From positions 124,001 to 188,000 of the forward strand of contig NZ_AP026442.1 of NCBI RefSeq assembly GCF_027923705.1: DNA of 64,000 nt, in the 5' to 3' direction. The position numbers were made by a program, and so were the translations under genes. Positions 33,566 to 42,273 of the stretch are shown one piece after another. Within the stretch, counting starts at the first letter, position 1; every line of letters starts with the position of its first letter. Below the pieces are notes generated by a model, which saw only the letters and a list, made by a program, of their open reading frames with translations, was not told where the DNA came from and did not search any database. The stretch comes from Cellulomonas sp. NTE-D12. Its GTDB lineage: Bacteria > Actinomycetota > Actinomycetes > Actinomycetales > Cellulomonadaceae.

Positions 33566-34071
33566 AGTGGCACCGCCTCGGCCAGCGCCGTTTCGGCGAC
33601 GTGCGGCGCCAGCGCGTCGGCCGGCGCGACGTCGACACGCTCTCCGAGAAGCACCGAGAGGTCGTCGGCGATCGCGGCGAGCGGGAGCAGGCCGCGGGTG
33701 CGGACGTCGAGGTCGACGAGGATGTCGACGTCGGAGTCCGGGCCGTCCTCGCCGCGAGCGACCGACCCGAAGACCCGCACGTTGGAGGCGCCGTGCCGGT
33801 GAGCGACGCGGCGGACGCGCTCGCGGTTCGCGCGCAGCTTCGCCATCCGCGGTGTGCGTACGTCCAGGTGGCGTGGGGCGGCCGCGACGCTCAGCTCCAG
33901 GCGCGCTCCCATCGCCGCGAGGAGCCGGTCGAGCGTCTCGACCGATGGCGAGCTGGCACCGGCCTCATACCGCGAGACTGCCGGCTGCGAGGTGCCGGCT
34001 CGTGCCGCCAAGGCGCCCTGACTGAGGCCCGCGGCCTCGCGGCTCGTGCGGATCAGCGTGGCGGCTTCCAC
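33562..34071 (-). CDS. Xre helix-turn-helix fused to MNT nucleotidyltransferase (antitoxin)
   Basis: 169 residues. Residues 1-60 are a Cro/CI-type helix-turn-helix (GLSQGALAARAGTSQPAVSRYEAG). Residues about 85-165 are a minimal nucleotidyltransferase with GSVARGEDGPDSDVDILVDLD (Gly102-Ser103, Asp114, Asp116). MNT antitoxins AMPylate their HepT partners. The fused Xre domain implies autoregulation at the dyad 34081-34096. A TATGCT box six bases before the GTG makes it leaderless. The partner toxin gene is truncated. Confidence 0.87.
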   Translation of the reverse strand: MEAATLIRTSREAAGLSQGALAARAGTSQPAVSRYEAGASSPSVETLDRLLAAMGARLELSVAAAPRHLDVRTPRMAKLRANRERVRRVAHRHGASNVRVFGSVARGEDGPDSDVDILVDLDVRTRGLLPLAAIADDLSVLLGERVDVAPADALAPHVAETALAEAVPL

Positions 34072-34080
34072 GCGAACAGC

Positions 34081-34096
34081 ATACTGCTAGAGGTAT
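34081..34096. promoter_or_regulatory. Autoregulatory operator of the Xre-MNT gene
   Basis: ATACTGCTAGAGGTAT is a dyad with outer ATAC/GTAT and inner CTAG symmetric. It lies 9 bases from the GTG and overlaps the -10 box on the minus strand, in an AT-rich pocket. Confidence 0.5.
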
Positions 34097-34247
34097 AAGG
34101 CGTCGTCTATTGATGCCAGCGATGGAGTCTGGGGACCTGACGATGTGTAGCGCAGATCGCCTCGTTGTGGTCGGCACCTGTTCACCGATCGGCCTCGGCG
34201 CAAGGTGTCGGCGGCATTGACTACCGTCAGGCTCGGAGGTGGTCCCT

Positions 34248-34775
34248 GTGCCTATCCGCAACAATCCGTTCGGCGTCGGCTTCTCTGGCGAGGAGAAATG
34301 GGTCGAGGGCGAGCTGCGCTGCCAGTGCTGCGCGCTGCCGTTTGCCGCCAGGTACAACAGTGCCGACCCCGTGCCACCCACCTGGTGCCCGCAATGTGTC
34401 GACCACCATCCCGCCCCGCATGAACCCTTGCCGCAGCGGCTGGCGCGTGCGGAGGCACATTCCGCGGTCTACAAGCAGCGCATGGTCACGATGGCCCGGG
34501 CGCTTTCGGCTACGAGACGCGAGCTCCGGCACGTCGCCGCGGAGATCGACCACGCACGCCGCGACGGGCGGCAACAGGCGGCCGCCGCCTACGAATCACG
34601 CGACGAACTCCAGGAGGTCCTCGTCGCCGTCGCACGCGAGCACGTCCCGGCGCGCGGGGCATGCTCATGCGGGAAGCGGGTCTGCCCCACTGCGGCAGCG
34701 ATCGACGGCAGCGGTCGAGCTGGGCGCCGCGTGCGCACTGCGGCCGAAGACCTCGAGATGCGCGAGTACGACTGA
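34248..34775 (+). CDS. Uncharacterised cysteine-rich protein with central coiled coil
   Basis: 175 residues. The N-terminal cysteine pairs CQCC and CPQC (about 25-50) could bind zinc. Residues about 70-125 form a charged helical region (RLARAEAHSAVYKQRMVTMARALSATRRELRHV...). A second cysteine cluster, CSCGKRVC, lies near 140. No family recognised; a zinc-binding DNA or protein adaptor is possible. GTG 34248 follows GGAGG by 8 bases and is preferred to GTG 34239, which overlaps that site. Confidence 0.6.
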   Translation: MPIRNNPFGVGFSGEEKWVEGELRCQCCALPFAARYNSADPVPPTWCPQCVDHHPAPHEPLPQRLARAEAHSAVYKQRMVTMARALSATRRELRHVAAEIDHARRDGRQQAAAAYESRDELQEVLVAVAREHVPARGACSCGKRVCPTAAAIDGSGRAGRRVRTAAEDLEMREYD

Positions 34776-34937
34776 CGAACCGACCTCGACCAGAAGCACT
34801 CGCCAGCCGCCGTCGTGGACCGTCGTTCGACTCCTACCGGATGGAATCGCGCAAGGCGTGGCCGCGGTGGTCGAGCACACGAACCAAGGCGCTAGTGTGG
34901 TGCTCAAGGTCAACTATTATCGGCATCTGAGGGGAAG

Positions 34938-36179
34938 ATGGCTACCTACCTCCCGAGGCTGGTGGACGACCAGCTCGCCCGAGGCCTTCGCTCCGCGGGT
35001 GCCGTCGTGCTCGAAGGTCCGAAGGCGTGCGGCAAGACGACCACGGCGCGGCAGCAGGCCGCCAGCCTCGTGCGCCTCGATGCGTCTCCGCAGCTTCGTG
35101 CAGCCGGCCAGGTCGACCCCGGCCTGCTGCTCGCGGGGGAGACGCCCCGGCTGATCGACGAGTGGCAGCTGGTTCCTGAGGTGTGGAACGCCGTGCGTCA
35201 CTCGGTCGACGACCGACAAGCCAGCGGACAGTTCATCCTCACGGGGTCCGCCACCCCTACGGACGACGTCACGCGGCACACCGGCACGGGCCGGTTCTCC
35301 CGGGTGCGGATGTTGCCGATGTCGCTGTACGAGCAGCAACGGTCGAATGGCCAGGTGTCGCTGCGGGCGCTTCTCGACGGCGAGCCCGCCACCAGTGCGG
35401 GCAGCGACGTCGACCTGCTTGGCGTGGCGCAGCTGCTGTGCCGAGGCGGTTGGCCGGGGAACCTCGACCGGGACCTGGGGGATGCGCTCAACGCCAATCG
35501 CGACTACCTGGCCACGATCGCCGGCGCCGACATCGTCACGCTCGACGGCGTCCGCCGGGACCCCCGCAAGGTCACCGCGCTGATCTTCGCGCTGGCGCGC
35601 AACGCCGGAACCTACGTGACCAACCGGACGCTGCAGGCGGACATCACCGGCGACGGGCAGACCCTTGCGCCCCGGACCTTGGACAACTACCTGGACGCCC
35701 TGGCGCGACTGTGGCTGTACGTCGAGCAGCCCGCCTGGGGGCAGCACATGCGGTCGTCCGCGCAGGTGCGGCGAGCGCCCAAGCGCCACCTCGTCGACCC
35801 CTCCCTCGCCGCGGCGGCGATGGGCGCCACACCTGAGGCATTGGTGGCCGACCCCGAGACGTTCGGGCAGCTGTTCGAGAGCCTTGTGTTCCGAGACCTG
35901 TCGGTCTACGCCCAGGCCGTCGACGCTCACGTCTTCGCCTACCAGGACACCACCGCCGAGTTCGATGCGGTCGTCGTCCGCGACGATCGCTGGATAGGGG
36001 TCGAGGTCAAGCTCTCCGGCCGCCCGGAGATCATCGACGGGGCTGCATCGAGCATGCTTCGGCTCGCCGAGCGGATGCGAACTCCGCCATCCGCGCTCGC
36101 CGTCGTGACGGCCACCGGGCCTTCCTACCGCCGAGCGGATGGCGTCGTCGTCACCTCGATCCTCAACCTTGGTCCCTGA
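34938..36179 (+). CDS. AAA ATPase with DUF4143 domain, first copy
   Basis: 413 residues. The N-terminal AAA_14 core has Walker A GPKACGKTTT and a Walker B-like PRLIDEWQLVPEVWN, plus FILTGSATP. The C-terminal DUF4143 part has FESLVFRDLSVYA, then AEFDAVVVRDDRWIGVEVKLS, a restriction-enzyme-like D...ExK pattern. This family is widespread, often on mobile DNA, and its function is unknown. An AT-rich stretch with TATTAT about 20 bases upstream may be its promoter. A second family member lies at 43885-45156. Confidence 0.85.
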   Translation: MATYLPRLVDDQLARGLRSAGAVVLEGPKACGKTTTARQQAASLVRLDASPQLRAAGQVDPGLLLAGETPRLIDEWQLVPEVWNAVRHSVDDRQASGQFILTGSATPTDDVTRHTGTGRFSRVRMLPMSLYEQQRSNGQVSLRALLDGEPATSAGSDVDLLGVAQLLCRGGWPGNLDRDLGDALNANRDYLATIAGADIVTLDGVRRDPRKVTALIFALARNAGTYVTNRTLQADITGDGQTLAPRTLDNYLDALARLWLYVEQPAWGQHMRSSAQVRRAPKRHLVDPSLAAAAMGATPEALVADPETFGQLFESLVFRDLSVYAQAVDAHVFAYQDTTAEFDAVVVRDDRWIGVEVKLSGRPEIIDGAASSMLRLAERMRTPPSALAVVTATGPSYRRADGVVVTSILNLGP

Positions 36180-36262
36180 GGCCAGTCCTTGTGTGGCGCA
36201 CTGCTGGCGGCCGTCACGGCTGCGGTCGGAAGGCTGCAGCCTGGCTTGGGGCGCGTTATTTG

Positions 36263-36273
36263 ACCACTGTGGT
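36263..36273. promoter_or_regulatory. Palindrome before the small membrane-protein pair
   Basis: ACCACTGTGGT is symmetric and overlaps a TTGACC hexamer (36260-36265), in the AT-richer gap 36180-36361. A TAGCGT box (36349-36354) lies 7 bases before the next ATG. Confidence 0.35.
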
Positions 36274-36361
36274 TCATAAGGTGCTTTCAGCTAATTAGGA
36301 CGACACCAACCACGGCGTCACCACGCGGCAGGGCTGCGAGACAGCCGCTAGCGTCACCCTC

Positions 36362-36718
36362 ATGTCGGCGACGGTGTCGTTGTGGTCGAGCCGCGCCGCG
36401 CTTCGCTGGGTGACGCGGCTGGGCCTCGCCGGCGCGGGCCTCGCGGTCCTGATCGCGTGGTGGGTGGCGCTCGGCTACGCGTCCGGCCTCCTTGCCGCCG
36501 CCTCCGCAGTGGCCACGGTGGGGTTCGTGGGCGCGGTGACCGGGTACCGCCGACGATGGACGAGCCTGATCGTCATCGGTCTGGTGGTCGCCGCGCTGGC
36601 GGCTCCGACCGGGTTCGCGTACCTCGGCAATCTGATCGCGCTTGTCTCCGTCGTCGCGACAGCGGCGCAGCTCGCTCGAGGAACCGCGCGCCACCGTCCC
36701 GCGGAACGTCAGGGGTGA
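36362..36718 (+). CDS. Small membrane protein, 118 residues
   Basis: Three or four hydrophobic segments (LGLAGAGLAVLIAWWVALGY, GLLAAASAVATVGFVGAVTGY, LIVIGLVVAALAAPTGFAYL, LIALVSVVATAAQLA). No family recognised. The TAGCGT box 7 bases upstream without a ribosome site suggests a leaderless start. It overlaps the next membrane-protein gene by 4 bases. Confidence 0.6.
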   Translation: MSATVSLWSSRAALRWVTRLGLAGAGLAVLIAWWVALGYASGLLAAASAVATVGFVGAVTGYRRRWTSLIVIGLVVAALAAPTGFAYLGNLIALVSVVATAAQLARGTARHRPAERQG

Positions 36719-36987
36719 CCATGTATCCGGACACCCGAGGTGCACAACACCACCTGGTGAGGAGCGTCGTTCGCAGCCCGTGGCTCTGGGGCGGCTTCCT
36801 CGCCAGTCTCGTCACGTCGCCTGCGCTGTTCCTCAGCTCACTCGTCGCGGGCGGGGTCGGCGTCGCCCTTGGAGCCTGGCTCTGGTCGGCGCGGCGTCGG
36901 ATCGTCACGCTCGCGCTGGGCGCCGGGCTGGTTCTGGGGGCGCTCCCATACAGCCTCGCGGCGCTCAGGGCGATGCTGGTCGGCTGA
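36715..36987 (+). CDS. Small membrane protein, about 90 residues
   Basis: Two or three hydrophobic segments (WLWGGFLASLVTSPALFL, LVAGGVGVALGAWLW, LALGAGLVLGALPYSLAAL) separated by an Arg cluster. The GTG at 36715 overlaps the preceding stop (GTGA), indicating coupling; an ATG at 36721 is the alternative start. With its neighbour it may form a small complex in the membrane. No family recognised. Confidence 0.55.
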   Translation: MTMYPDTRGAQHHLVRSVVRSPWLWGGFLASLVTSPALFLSSLVAGGVGVALGAWLWSARRRIVTLALGAGLVLGALPYSLAALRAMLVG

Positions 36988-37407
36988 CATTGGCTGCCGA
37001 TCGCCCGGCCGCCCCGGACCCTGAGCCAATCAGCCGCAGGCCGGTGCAGGGACCGTGACGGTGCCAGCTGCGGGGAGTTCGTGGTCCTCATCGACCTCGA
37101 CGGGGCGCTGTAGACAATCTACTCACAGGTAGAATACTTGTGCCGCAATGAGGTGGTCGCGCCTAAAGTGCGGTGCGGAGAAGCACTCGCACTACTCAAT
37201 TGGCAGCCGTCGGGAACGGTTGATCGCCGGAGCATCCTCGTGCGATTTGCAGTCGCTAGCGAGCACCACCGGCCCGGGTGAGGCGACTCCCAGGACGTCC
37301 TCCGTGCCTGACCGAGCACCGCAGCTCGTCGCCTCGAGCGCACGAGCGTCATCGAACGAGCAGGTCGGCGGCTTGCAGCGGCCCCGAAACACCATGATGT
37401 CAGCCCC
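36988..37407. other. Non-coding right end of the element
   Basis: No convincing gene. An AT-rich patch near 37111-37145 holds TCTAC-TCACAG-GTAGA, a 5-bp inverted repeat, and may be a promoter or operator whose gene was lost. Confidence 0.4.
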
Positions 37408-37433
37408 TTAAGGCATGCCTTTACGTGCCTTAA
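37408..37433. promoter_or_regulatory. Integrase arm-type sites, right end
   Basis: TTAAGGCA, TGCCTTTA and TGCCTTAA follow each other (37408-37415, 37416-37423, 37426-37433). The last two reproduce the left-end pair with one mismatch. They lie about 100 bases inside attR. Confidence 0.6.
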
Positions 37434-37536
37434 CGGGGTTCCCAGAGGGCCCTACGGGTGCCGCTCGGTGTAGAGTCGCACTCGTCTGACCAGCAGTTTT
37501 ACCCGGTCTTGAACGTCCGAAACCCCTACTGTGTGG

Positions 37537-37581
37537 GCTTCCCAAGCTGAGAGCGCGGGTTCGATTCCCGTCACCCGCTCC
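37537..37581. repeat. attR: 45-bp right attachment repeat
   Basis: An exact copy of 20878-20922, holding only the tRNA 3' part from the anticodon arm on, so it is not a functional tRNA. It marks the right border of the element. Confidence 0.92.
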
Positions 37582-37841
37582 AGCATCTCCCCAGGTCAGA
37601 GCCAACCGGGTATCGAACTGACGGGTGGTACCTCAGCCACGAGGGATCGGGCGACGACGTCCACACGGTGATCATGTCGAAACGACCCTCGAGGATCGTG
37701 CCGTCTTGGCTCGACACGCCCAGACCGAGCGCCCTCACGACATCCTGCCCCGGGCATGTACTCGTAGCTGGTCCGGCACATCACCGCAGATCACTCCCAG
37801 CCCTGCGTTGCTCAGCGGCTCAAAGCGGTCGCAGCGCACCG

Positions 37842-38528
37842 CTAAGCCGGGGACCGAGTCGTGATGCGCTCGATGAGATCGCCGTGACCGCGGCGCTGGA
37901 GGTGCTCTCTCAGGTAGCTTGCGTGATTTGGCAGGACCGGCGATGCGACGTACTCCTCGAGGGCTCTCCGCTCCCGCCTCACGTCGCCCACGGCGCGGAG
38001 CACGTCCGCGATGTCGAGCGGACCCGCTGGGCTCATCCCGATGGCTGTGGCGCCGTGACTCTCGAAGGCCGCGAGCAGAGAGGCGCGGTCCTCGAACTGG
38101 GAGAGCCAGGGGAGTCCGTGACGTTCCAGTGCGACACCGGCCGCAGCGGCGGCCGATGGATCGTCCAGCATCCACCAGAAGTCCGAAGCACCGTCGCCTG
38201 TCACGAGTTGGCCGATCGTCCGTCGGAGATGACAGTCGTAGTCGTTGATCCACGGACCACGCGGCTGGTGGCTGCGGGTCATCTCCGGCACATAGACACC
38301 GAAGTCGAGACGGAAGGACCCGTAGCGCCTCTCGCGCAGTCCCGGGACCGGCGTCCAGGCCAGCGGCTCCTTGGGTGCCATCCAGAAGTAGACGACGTGC
38401 ACCATCCCGTCGCCCACCGTGCGGTTGAAGCAGTGCCCGCGCTTCCGGAAGCCCAATTCCTTGAGCGTCGGCGCGTGCCGGGTCACGATGTCCCGCATCC
38501 GCTCGGACTCCGCGGTCGGCGCTGCCAC
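37842..38528 (-). CDS. DUF4304 domain protein
   Basis: 228 residues. The start region LKELGFRKRGHCFNRTVGDGMVHVVYFW and the RLDFGVYVPEM segment are typical of DUF4304, a family of unknown function frequent in polymorphic-toxin and accessory neighbourhoods. GTG 38528 is used; an ATG ten codons later begins nearer the conserved part. First gene outside the right border of the element. It is divergent from the DUF4238 gene. The gap 37582-37841 holds nothing recognisable. Confidence 0.78.
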   Translation of the reverse strand: MAAPTAESERMRDIVTRHAPTLKELGFRKRGHCFNRTVGDGMVHVVYFWMAPKEPLAWTPVPGLRERRYGSFRLDFGVYVPEMTRSHQPRGPWINDYDCHLRRTIGQLVTGDGASDFWWMLDDPSAAAAAGVALERHGLPWLSQFEDRASLLAAFESHGATAIGMSPAGPLDIADVLRAVGDVRRERRALEEYVASPVLPNHASYLREHLQRRGHGDLIERITTRSPA

Positions 38529-38606
38529 GAGAGCGATTGTTCCGGATCGGAGCGCTTCACGTCTTGATCACTCTCGGCTCGACGTTCAGGCGCCAGAATC
38601 GGTTGC

Positions 38607-39515
38607 GTGGCAGACAAGCTCGTGCGGCGGCAACACACCGTCTCGCGGTTCTACCTTGCCGGCTTCGCCGCGGAAGGGCGGACGTTGGTCCGCGTTCCAC
38701 TGGCCGATCCCTCAAGCGCTCACTCGGTGGGGGTCAGCGATGCCACGGTAGTGAAGGACTTCTACTCACTGGACTGGGGTGACGGGGAGCTCGACGACTT
38801 CTTCGAGCACGCGTTCGGCGAGGTGGAGGGCCTGGCGGCGCCTGCCCTCCGGCGCGCGTTGGATCCGGCCTCGCGGTGGCCACTCGACAAGGACGACAAA
38901 GCCGTCCTCGCGCTGTGGGTCGCGCTCCAGCACCTTCGTTCGGAGAGCATCCGGACGACTCGGACGAACGTCAACGCCCTCATGATCCGGCTCGTCGTCG
39001 GGACATCCGGCAAGGCTGCGCTCCGACGCCACATCGAGAAGTCCGAAGGCGAAGCGATTAGTGATGACCGGCTCGACGCTGAGTGGCACGACCTCACCCA
39101 GACGGGCGGCACCGAGATGTCGGACGACGTTGCGGGCCACCTGACTTCCATCTCGGAGACGTTGTCGCCCACCGCGCACATGCTCTACGACCAGCAATGG
39201 TCACTCGACTACTTCGAGCGGAAGGCCTTGGTGACGTCGGACCACCCCGTCGTCATGCTGCCGCGCCCCGGCGCGGCCGAGTGGGAGGGCATCGGGCTGG
39301 CGACCGCTGGTGGCTTCGCGGTACCTCTCGATCGCAGGAGTGCCCTGGTTATCGGTGCTTCGCCAGACCTCCCTGACATGCGTGTCCCGGGGAACGCGGC
39401 CCTCGCTAACAGGGTCAACGCTGGCGTCGCAGCCAATGCCCGCCGTGCCGTCTACCACCACCCAGACGACCGAGAGGTCCTTCGCGGTCTGAAGCTCCCG
39501 CCCGTACGGAGATAG
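38607..39515 (+). CDS. DUF4238 domain protein
   Basis: 302 residues. DUF4238 hallmarks are the N-terminal RRQHTVSRFYLAGFA, the central DKDDKAVLALWVALQHLRS and a C-terminal LVTSDHPVVMLPRP. The family function is unknown; members occur in accessory regions. It begins with GTG 78 bases from the divergent DUF4304 gene. Confidence 0.85.
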   Translation: MADKLVRRQHTVSRFYLAGFAAEGRTLVRVPLADPSSAHSVGVSDATVVKDFYSLDWGDGELDDFFEHAFGEVEGLAAPALRRALDPASRWPLDKDDKAVLALWVALQHLRSESIRTTRTNVNALMIRLVVGTSGKAALRRHIEKSEGEAISDDRLDAEWHDLTQTGGTEMSDDVAGHLTSISETLSPTAHMLYDQQWSLDYFERKALVTSDHPVVMLPRPGAAEWEGIGLATAGGFAVPLDRRSALVIGASPDLPDMRVPGNAALANRVNAGVAANARRAVYHHPDDREVLRGLKLPPVRR

Positions 39516-39542
39516 GAGCTCAACCCACGCACAGGTGAGGAC

Positions 39543-39716
39543 ATGGTCAAGGAGGCCGGACTTTTCGCTGGCCTCAGCGCCGAGCAACTACGAGCGTTTC
39601 AAGGGCCCGAGAGGCACGACCGTGACGGCCTCAGCCTTTCGGACCTCGTGTGGCCGATTCCGGGGCGCCGCTTCCGGTGGCAGGCGCACGGCGGTCCTCC
39701 CGCTGGACACAAGTAG
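39543..39716 (+). CDS. Possible 57-residue protein
   Basis: The short frame starts MVKEAGLFAGLSAEQLRAF and ends HGGPPAGHK. A GTGAGG lies just upstream. No family recognised and codon bias is unremarkable. It occupies the 317-base gap 39516-39832, which otherwise shows nothing. Confidence 0.2.
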   Translation: MVKEAGLFAGLSAEQLRAFQGPERHDRDGLSLSDLVWPIPGRRFRWQAHGGPPAGHK

Positions 39717-39832
39717 AGGACGCGACGGTCGAGGCGGTCTTCGAGGCGGCCCGACGGTCCACCACCTGGCGGCCTCAGGGCTGAGCGGCTTCCGCGTCGA
39801 CGGCCCGGCGTCCGTCGACGCCGGGCCGGGCC

Positions 39833-41872
39833 CTACTCCGCGCTCTCGCCGGCACCCGCCACCGGAGCCGGATCGTCTGCCTCGACGTTCGCGACAGGCT
39901 CCGCAGCCACATCTGCCGGCGACAGGATCGACGGCCCACCCCAGTTCCGCAGGGTGCCTGTCAGGGTTGCCGCCAGCCCGGTGATCGCTCCGCTGGCGTC
40001 GCCACCTCCGACGAGGACCTCCGGCACGATCTTGATCTGACCGTCGGCGACCGCCCCGGCGACCGCGACGGCCGCAGTCGCGGACTGGCCAAGGGCCTGG
40101 ACCTGGGCCTCGTAGCCGGCGGCCTTCGCGAGCCCGAGCGCCTCGATCGCCTTCGCCTCGGCCAGGCCGATGGCGCGACGCTTGTCGGCCTCCGCCTGTC
40201 CGGTGAGCCGGACGAACGAGGCCTCGCCCTCGGCGGCTGCGCTCCTGGCGGCTGCGCCGGCTTTCTGGATGTCGACGTTGACGTTCGCCTGGGCGAGCTC
40301 CTTCTGCATGTCGGCAGTCCCGCGCACCCGCTCGAGGTCGACGCGGACCGCCTGGGCGCGCTGCTGCTCCTCGAACGTCACGCGTTCCTGGTTCGCGATC
40401 TCGCGTTCGGTCAGGACGGCCACGAGCTCGGGCGGGAAGATGACGTCCTGGATGTAGACCCCACGTGTCTCGACCTCGTACTTCGTCAGGTAGCCCGTGA
40501 TGTACTCCTGCGCCTTCTGCTGGACGACATCGCGCGTCTCGATGAACTGCACGGCCGGCAGCTCCTGGAGCGCATTGCGGAAGTAGTTGCCCACTGCCGA
40601 CTGCAGCACCTCGTTCACCAGGTTCTGCATGGTGCCGACCATGGAGATCACCTTCGGCGCATGCGAGTCGGGCACGTGGATCTGCACCTGGAGGTCGATC
40701 CCGAAGACGAATCCTTCGCGGGACTTTCCGTCGATGGGGCTCAGCGCCGCATCCAGGTTGTGAGCGGCCGAGGTCTCGTTGGCCCAGTTGAGCGTGAGGA
40801 TGGAGGTCGGCACGATCTCCGCGGCATACAGGCGCGGGTTGATCGCGTACTTGCCCGTCCGGAGCGGCTCGTTCCAGATGCCGCGGTGGCCGGGCCGCAC
40901 GATCGAGCCGAACTTGAAGTCCTCGCCCGACGTGTCCACGGTGGGCAGCCCGACGTACGCCTTGATCACGGCGACCTCGCCCTGGCGCACGACGAGCATC
41001 GGCACCAGCTCCACGCTGACCAGGAACGGGTTCAGCAGGTAGGACCCGTACAGCAGCGGGTCGTGCTGCAGGCCGATGCGTCCGCCGTGGTCGAGGAACG
41101 CCTGGTAGTCCTGGTAGTTGTTGTGCTGCCCGTTCTTGCTCGCCAGGATCGCCTCGATCTTCTCGGCATCGGGCGCATCCGCCGCCTCGAGGTCCGTGAT
41201 GTCCTGGAAGCCGCCGAGCCGGCTGGCGATGTCGCCACCCTCCGGTGCGAGGCCCTCGAGGGTCGTCACCACGGCGACCACGTCCTGGTCGGCCTGCGGC
41301 TGGACGAACGTGACCCGCAGCTGTTCCGGCATGAGGCCGAAGCTCTCGGCAGCCGGCGCAGCCCGCCGCGCGCCGCCGGACATCGGGACTCCGTACACCC
41401 TGCTGGCGGTGAGCACGAGGAAGGCGAGGGGGTGCAGCGGCAGCAGCGAACCCGGCGGGAGCACGGGTCGCTGGACACCCTTCTGGCCGCCCTCGGTCAA
41501 GAACGTGTCGAGGTCGGTGAAGTTGGCGAAGACGTCTTTGTACTGTGCGCTCTTGGCACCGATCGGCAGGGGCGCGCCGAGCTGGGAGATGACGACGCCG
41601 ATCTCTCCGGGCGACACGCGGACCCAGGGGTGCTTGGTCACGGAGAAGACGGGCCACAGCTTGAACCGCAGACCCGGCATCAGCAGCTTGCCCTGATAGC
41701 CGGCCTCACCATGGAACGCAATGGCTTGATCGGCGGTCAACCGGCGTCCGAACCTCTTGTTGACCAGTCCGACCTCGGCCGCCCCGATGAATCGGAACGA
41801 CCGGATGAGAACGACCACCAGAACGACGATGACAATGAGCGCCGCAGCGCCCCCTGGCGACGAGAAAGGCAC
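39833..41872 (-). CDS. SPFH (band 7/flotillin-like) membrane-anchored protein
   Basis: 679 residues. The N-terminal membrane helix is AALIVIVVLVVVLIRSF (about residues 10-26), then AAEVGLVNKRFGRRL and an SPFH domain split by a large insert (about 120-290). The second part is IVPTSILTLNWANE..., and the C-terminal helical stalk is rich in Ala, Glu and Gln (EREIANQERVTFEEQQRAQAVRVDLERVRGTADMQKELAQANV; GQAEADKRRAIGLAEAKAIEALGLAKA). Such proteins oligomerise into membrane microdomain cages. AGGAGG five bases before GTG 41872 fixes the start. Confidence 0.88.
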   Translation of the reverse strand: MPFSSPGGAAALIVIVVLVVVLIRSFRFIGAAEVGLVNKRFGRRLTADQAIAFHGEAGYQGKLLMPGLRFKLWPVFSVTKHPWVRVSPGEIGVVISQLGAPLPIGAKSAQYKDVFANFTDLDTFLTEGGQKGVQRPVLPPGSLLPLHPLAFLVLTASRVYGVPMSGGARRAAPAAESFGLMPEQLRVTFVQPQADQDVVAVVTTLEGLAPEGGDIASRLGGFQDITDLEAADAPDAEKIEAILASKNGQHNNYQDYQAFLDHGGRIGLQHDPLLYGSYLLNPFLVSVELVPMLVVRQGEVAVIKAYVGLPTVDTSGEDFKFGSIVRPGHRGIWNEPLRTGKYAINPRLYAAEIVPTSILTLNWANETSAAHNLDAALSPIDGKSREGFVFGIDLQVQIHVPDSHAPKVISMVGTMQNLVNEVLQSAVGNYFRNALQELPAVQFIETRDVVQQKAQEYITGYLTKYEVETRGVYIQDVIFPPELVAVLTEREIANQERVTFEEQQRAQAVRVDLERVRGTADMQKELAQANVNVDIQKAGAAARSAAAEGEASFVRLTGQAEADKRRAIGLAEAKAIEALGLAKAAGYEAQVQALGQSATAAVAVAGAVADGQIKIVPEVLVGGGDASGAITGLAATLTGTLRNWGGPSILSPADVAAEPVANVEADDPAPVAGAGESAE

Positions 41873-42273
41873 GTGTTCCTCCTGCAGCGGGGGCGCCCCC
41901 TGGCGCCGGCTGAAGTATCCACCTGGCCGCGGTCGCGCGAGGGGGATTCGCCGGCCCGAACCATGCGTGCGCGTCGACACTGCGCAGGGCCAACGACAGC
42001 GCATCGCTCCGGCCGGCCGTCGCTTCCGTCGCCGGCCCGAAGACCCCTTCACCTATGGCGGACTCGCACTCGGGGTGAGACTCGTCGGAGGCACTGGCGT
42101 CCACGAGCTCAGACGGGCCATCGCCGTGCAGCGGGGCCGACCAGGGTGGTCGCAGTCCCACCGACCGCGAGCGCTGGCCCGCCGAAGGGGCCCGCGCTCG
42201 CGGCGCGACGGGTCACCTCCGCGGCCCGTCGAAAGCCACACCTGACGCATCGGCGGCGTCTACGTTCGGCGTC
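41873..42273. other. Divergent intergenic region, 401 bp
   Basis: No gene seen. It contains GGGGGCGCCCCC near 41889 as a palindrome and, at its right end, TACGTT (42261-42266), the -10 box of the next gene. Confidence 0.4.

Larger units (their letters stand above)
20878..37581. mobile_element. Integrative mobilizable/conjugative element in tRNA-Gly(CCC), about 16.7 kb
   Basis: Bounded by 45-bp identical repeats, with a tyrosine integrase next to the tRNA end, arm-type sites at both ends, an excisionase, a MobF relaxase and an oriT-like region. No type IV secretion genes (VirB4, VirD4-like coupling protein) or FtsK-type TraB are seen, so it is probably mobilizable rather than self-transmissible. 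Cargo consists of nuclease, helicase, toxin-antitoxin-like and unknown genes. By eye the 22.4-24.6 kb part is less GC-rich than the flanks. Confidence 0.88.

Noticed and set aside
37537..37581. Second tRNA-Gly gene
   Set aside because: Only the 3' part from the anticodon arm is present; the acceptor 5' strand and D-arm are missing, so it is attR and not a tRNA.
20878..37581. Self-transmissible conjugative element
   Set aside because: No VirB4/TraC, VirD4 coupling protein or FtsK-like TraB homologue is seen, so only mobilization can be supported.
39588..41657. Long alternative frame overlapping the SPFH gene
   Set aside because: Arg-rich shadow frame; the SPFH frame has a clear membrane helix, ribosome site and domain order.
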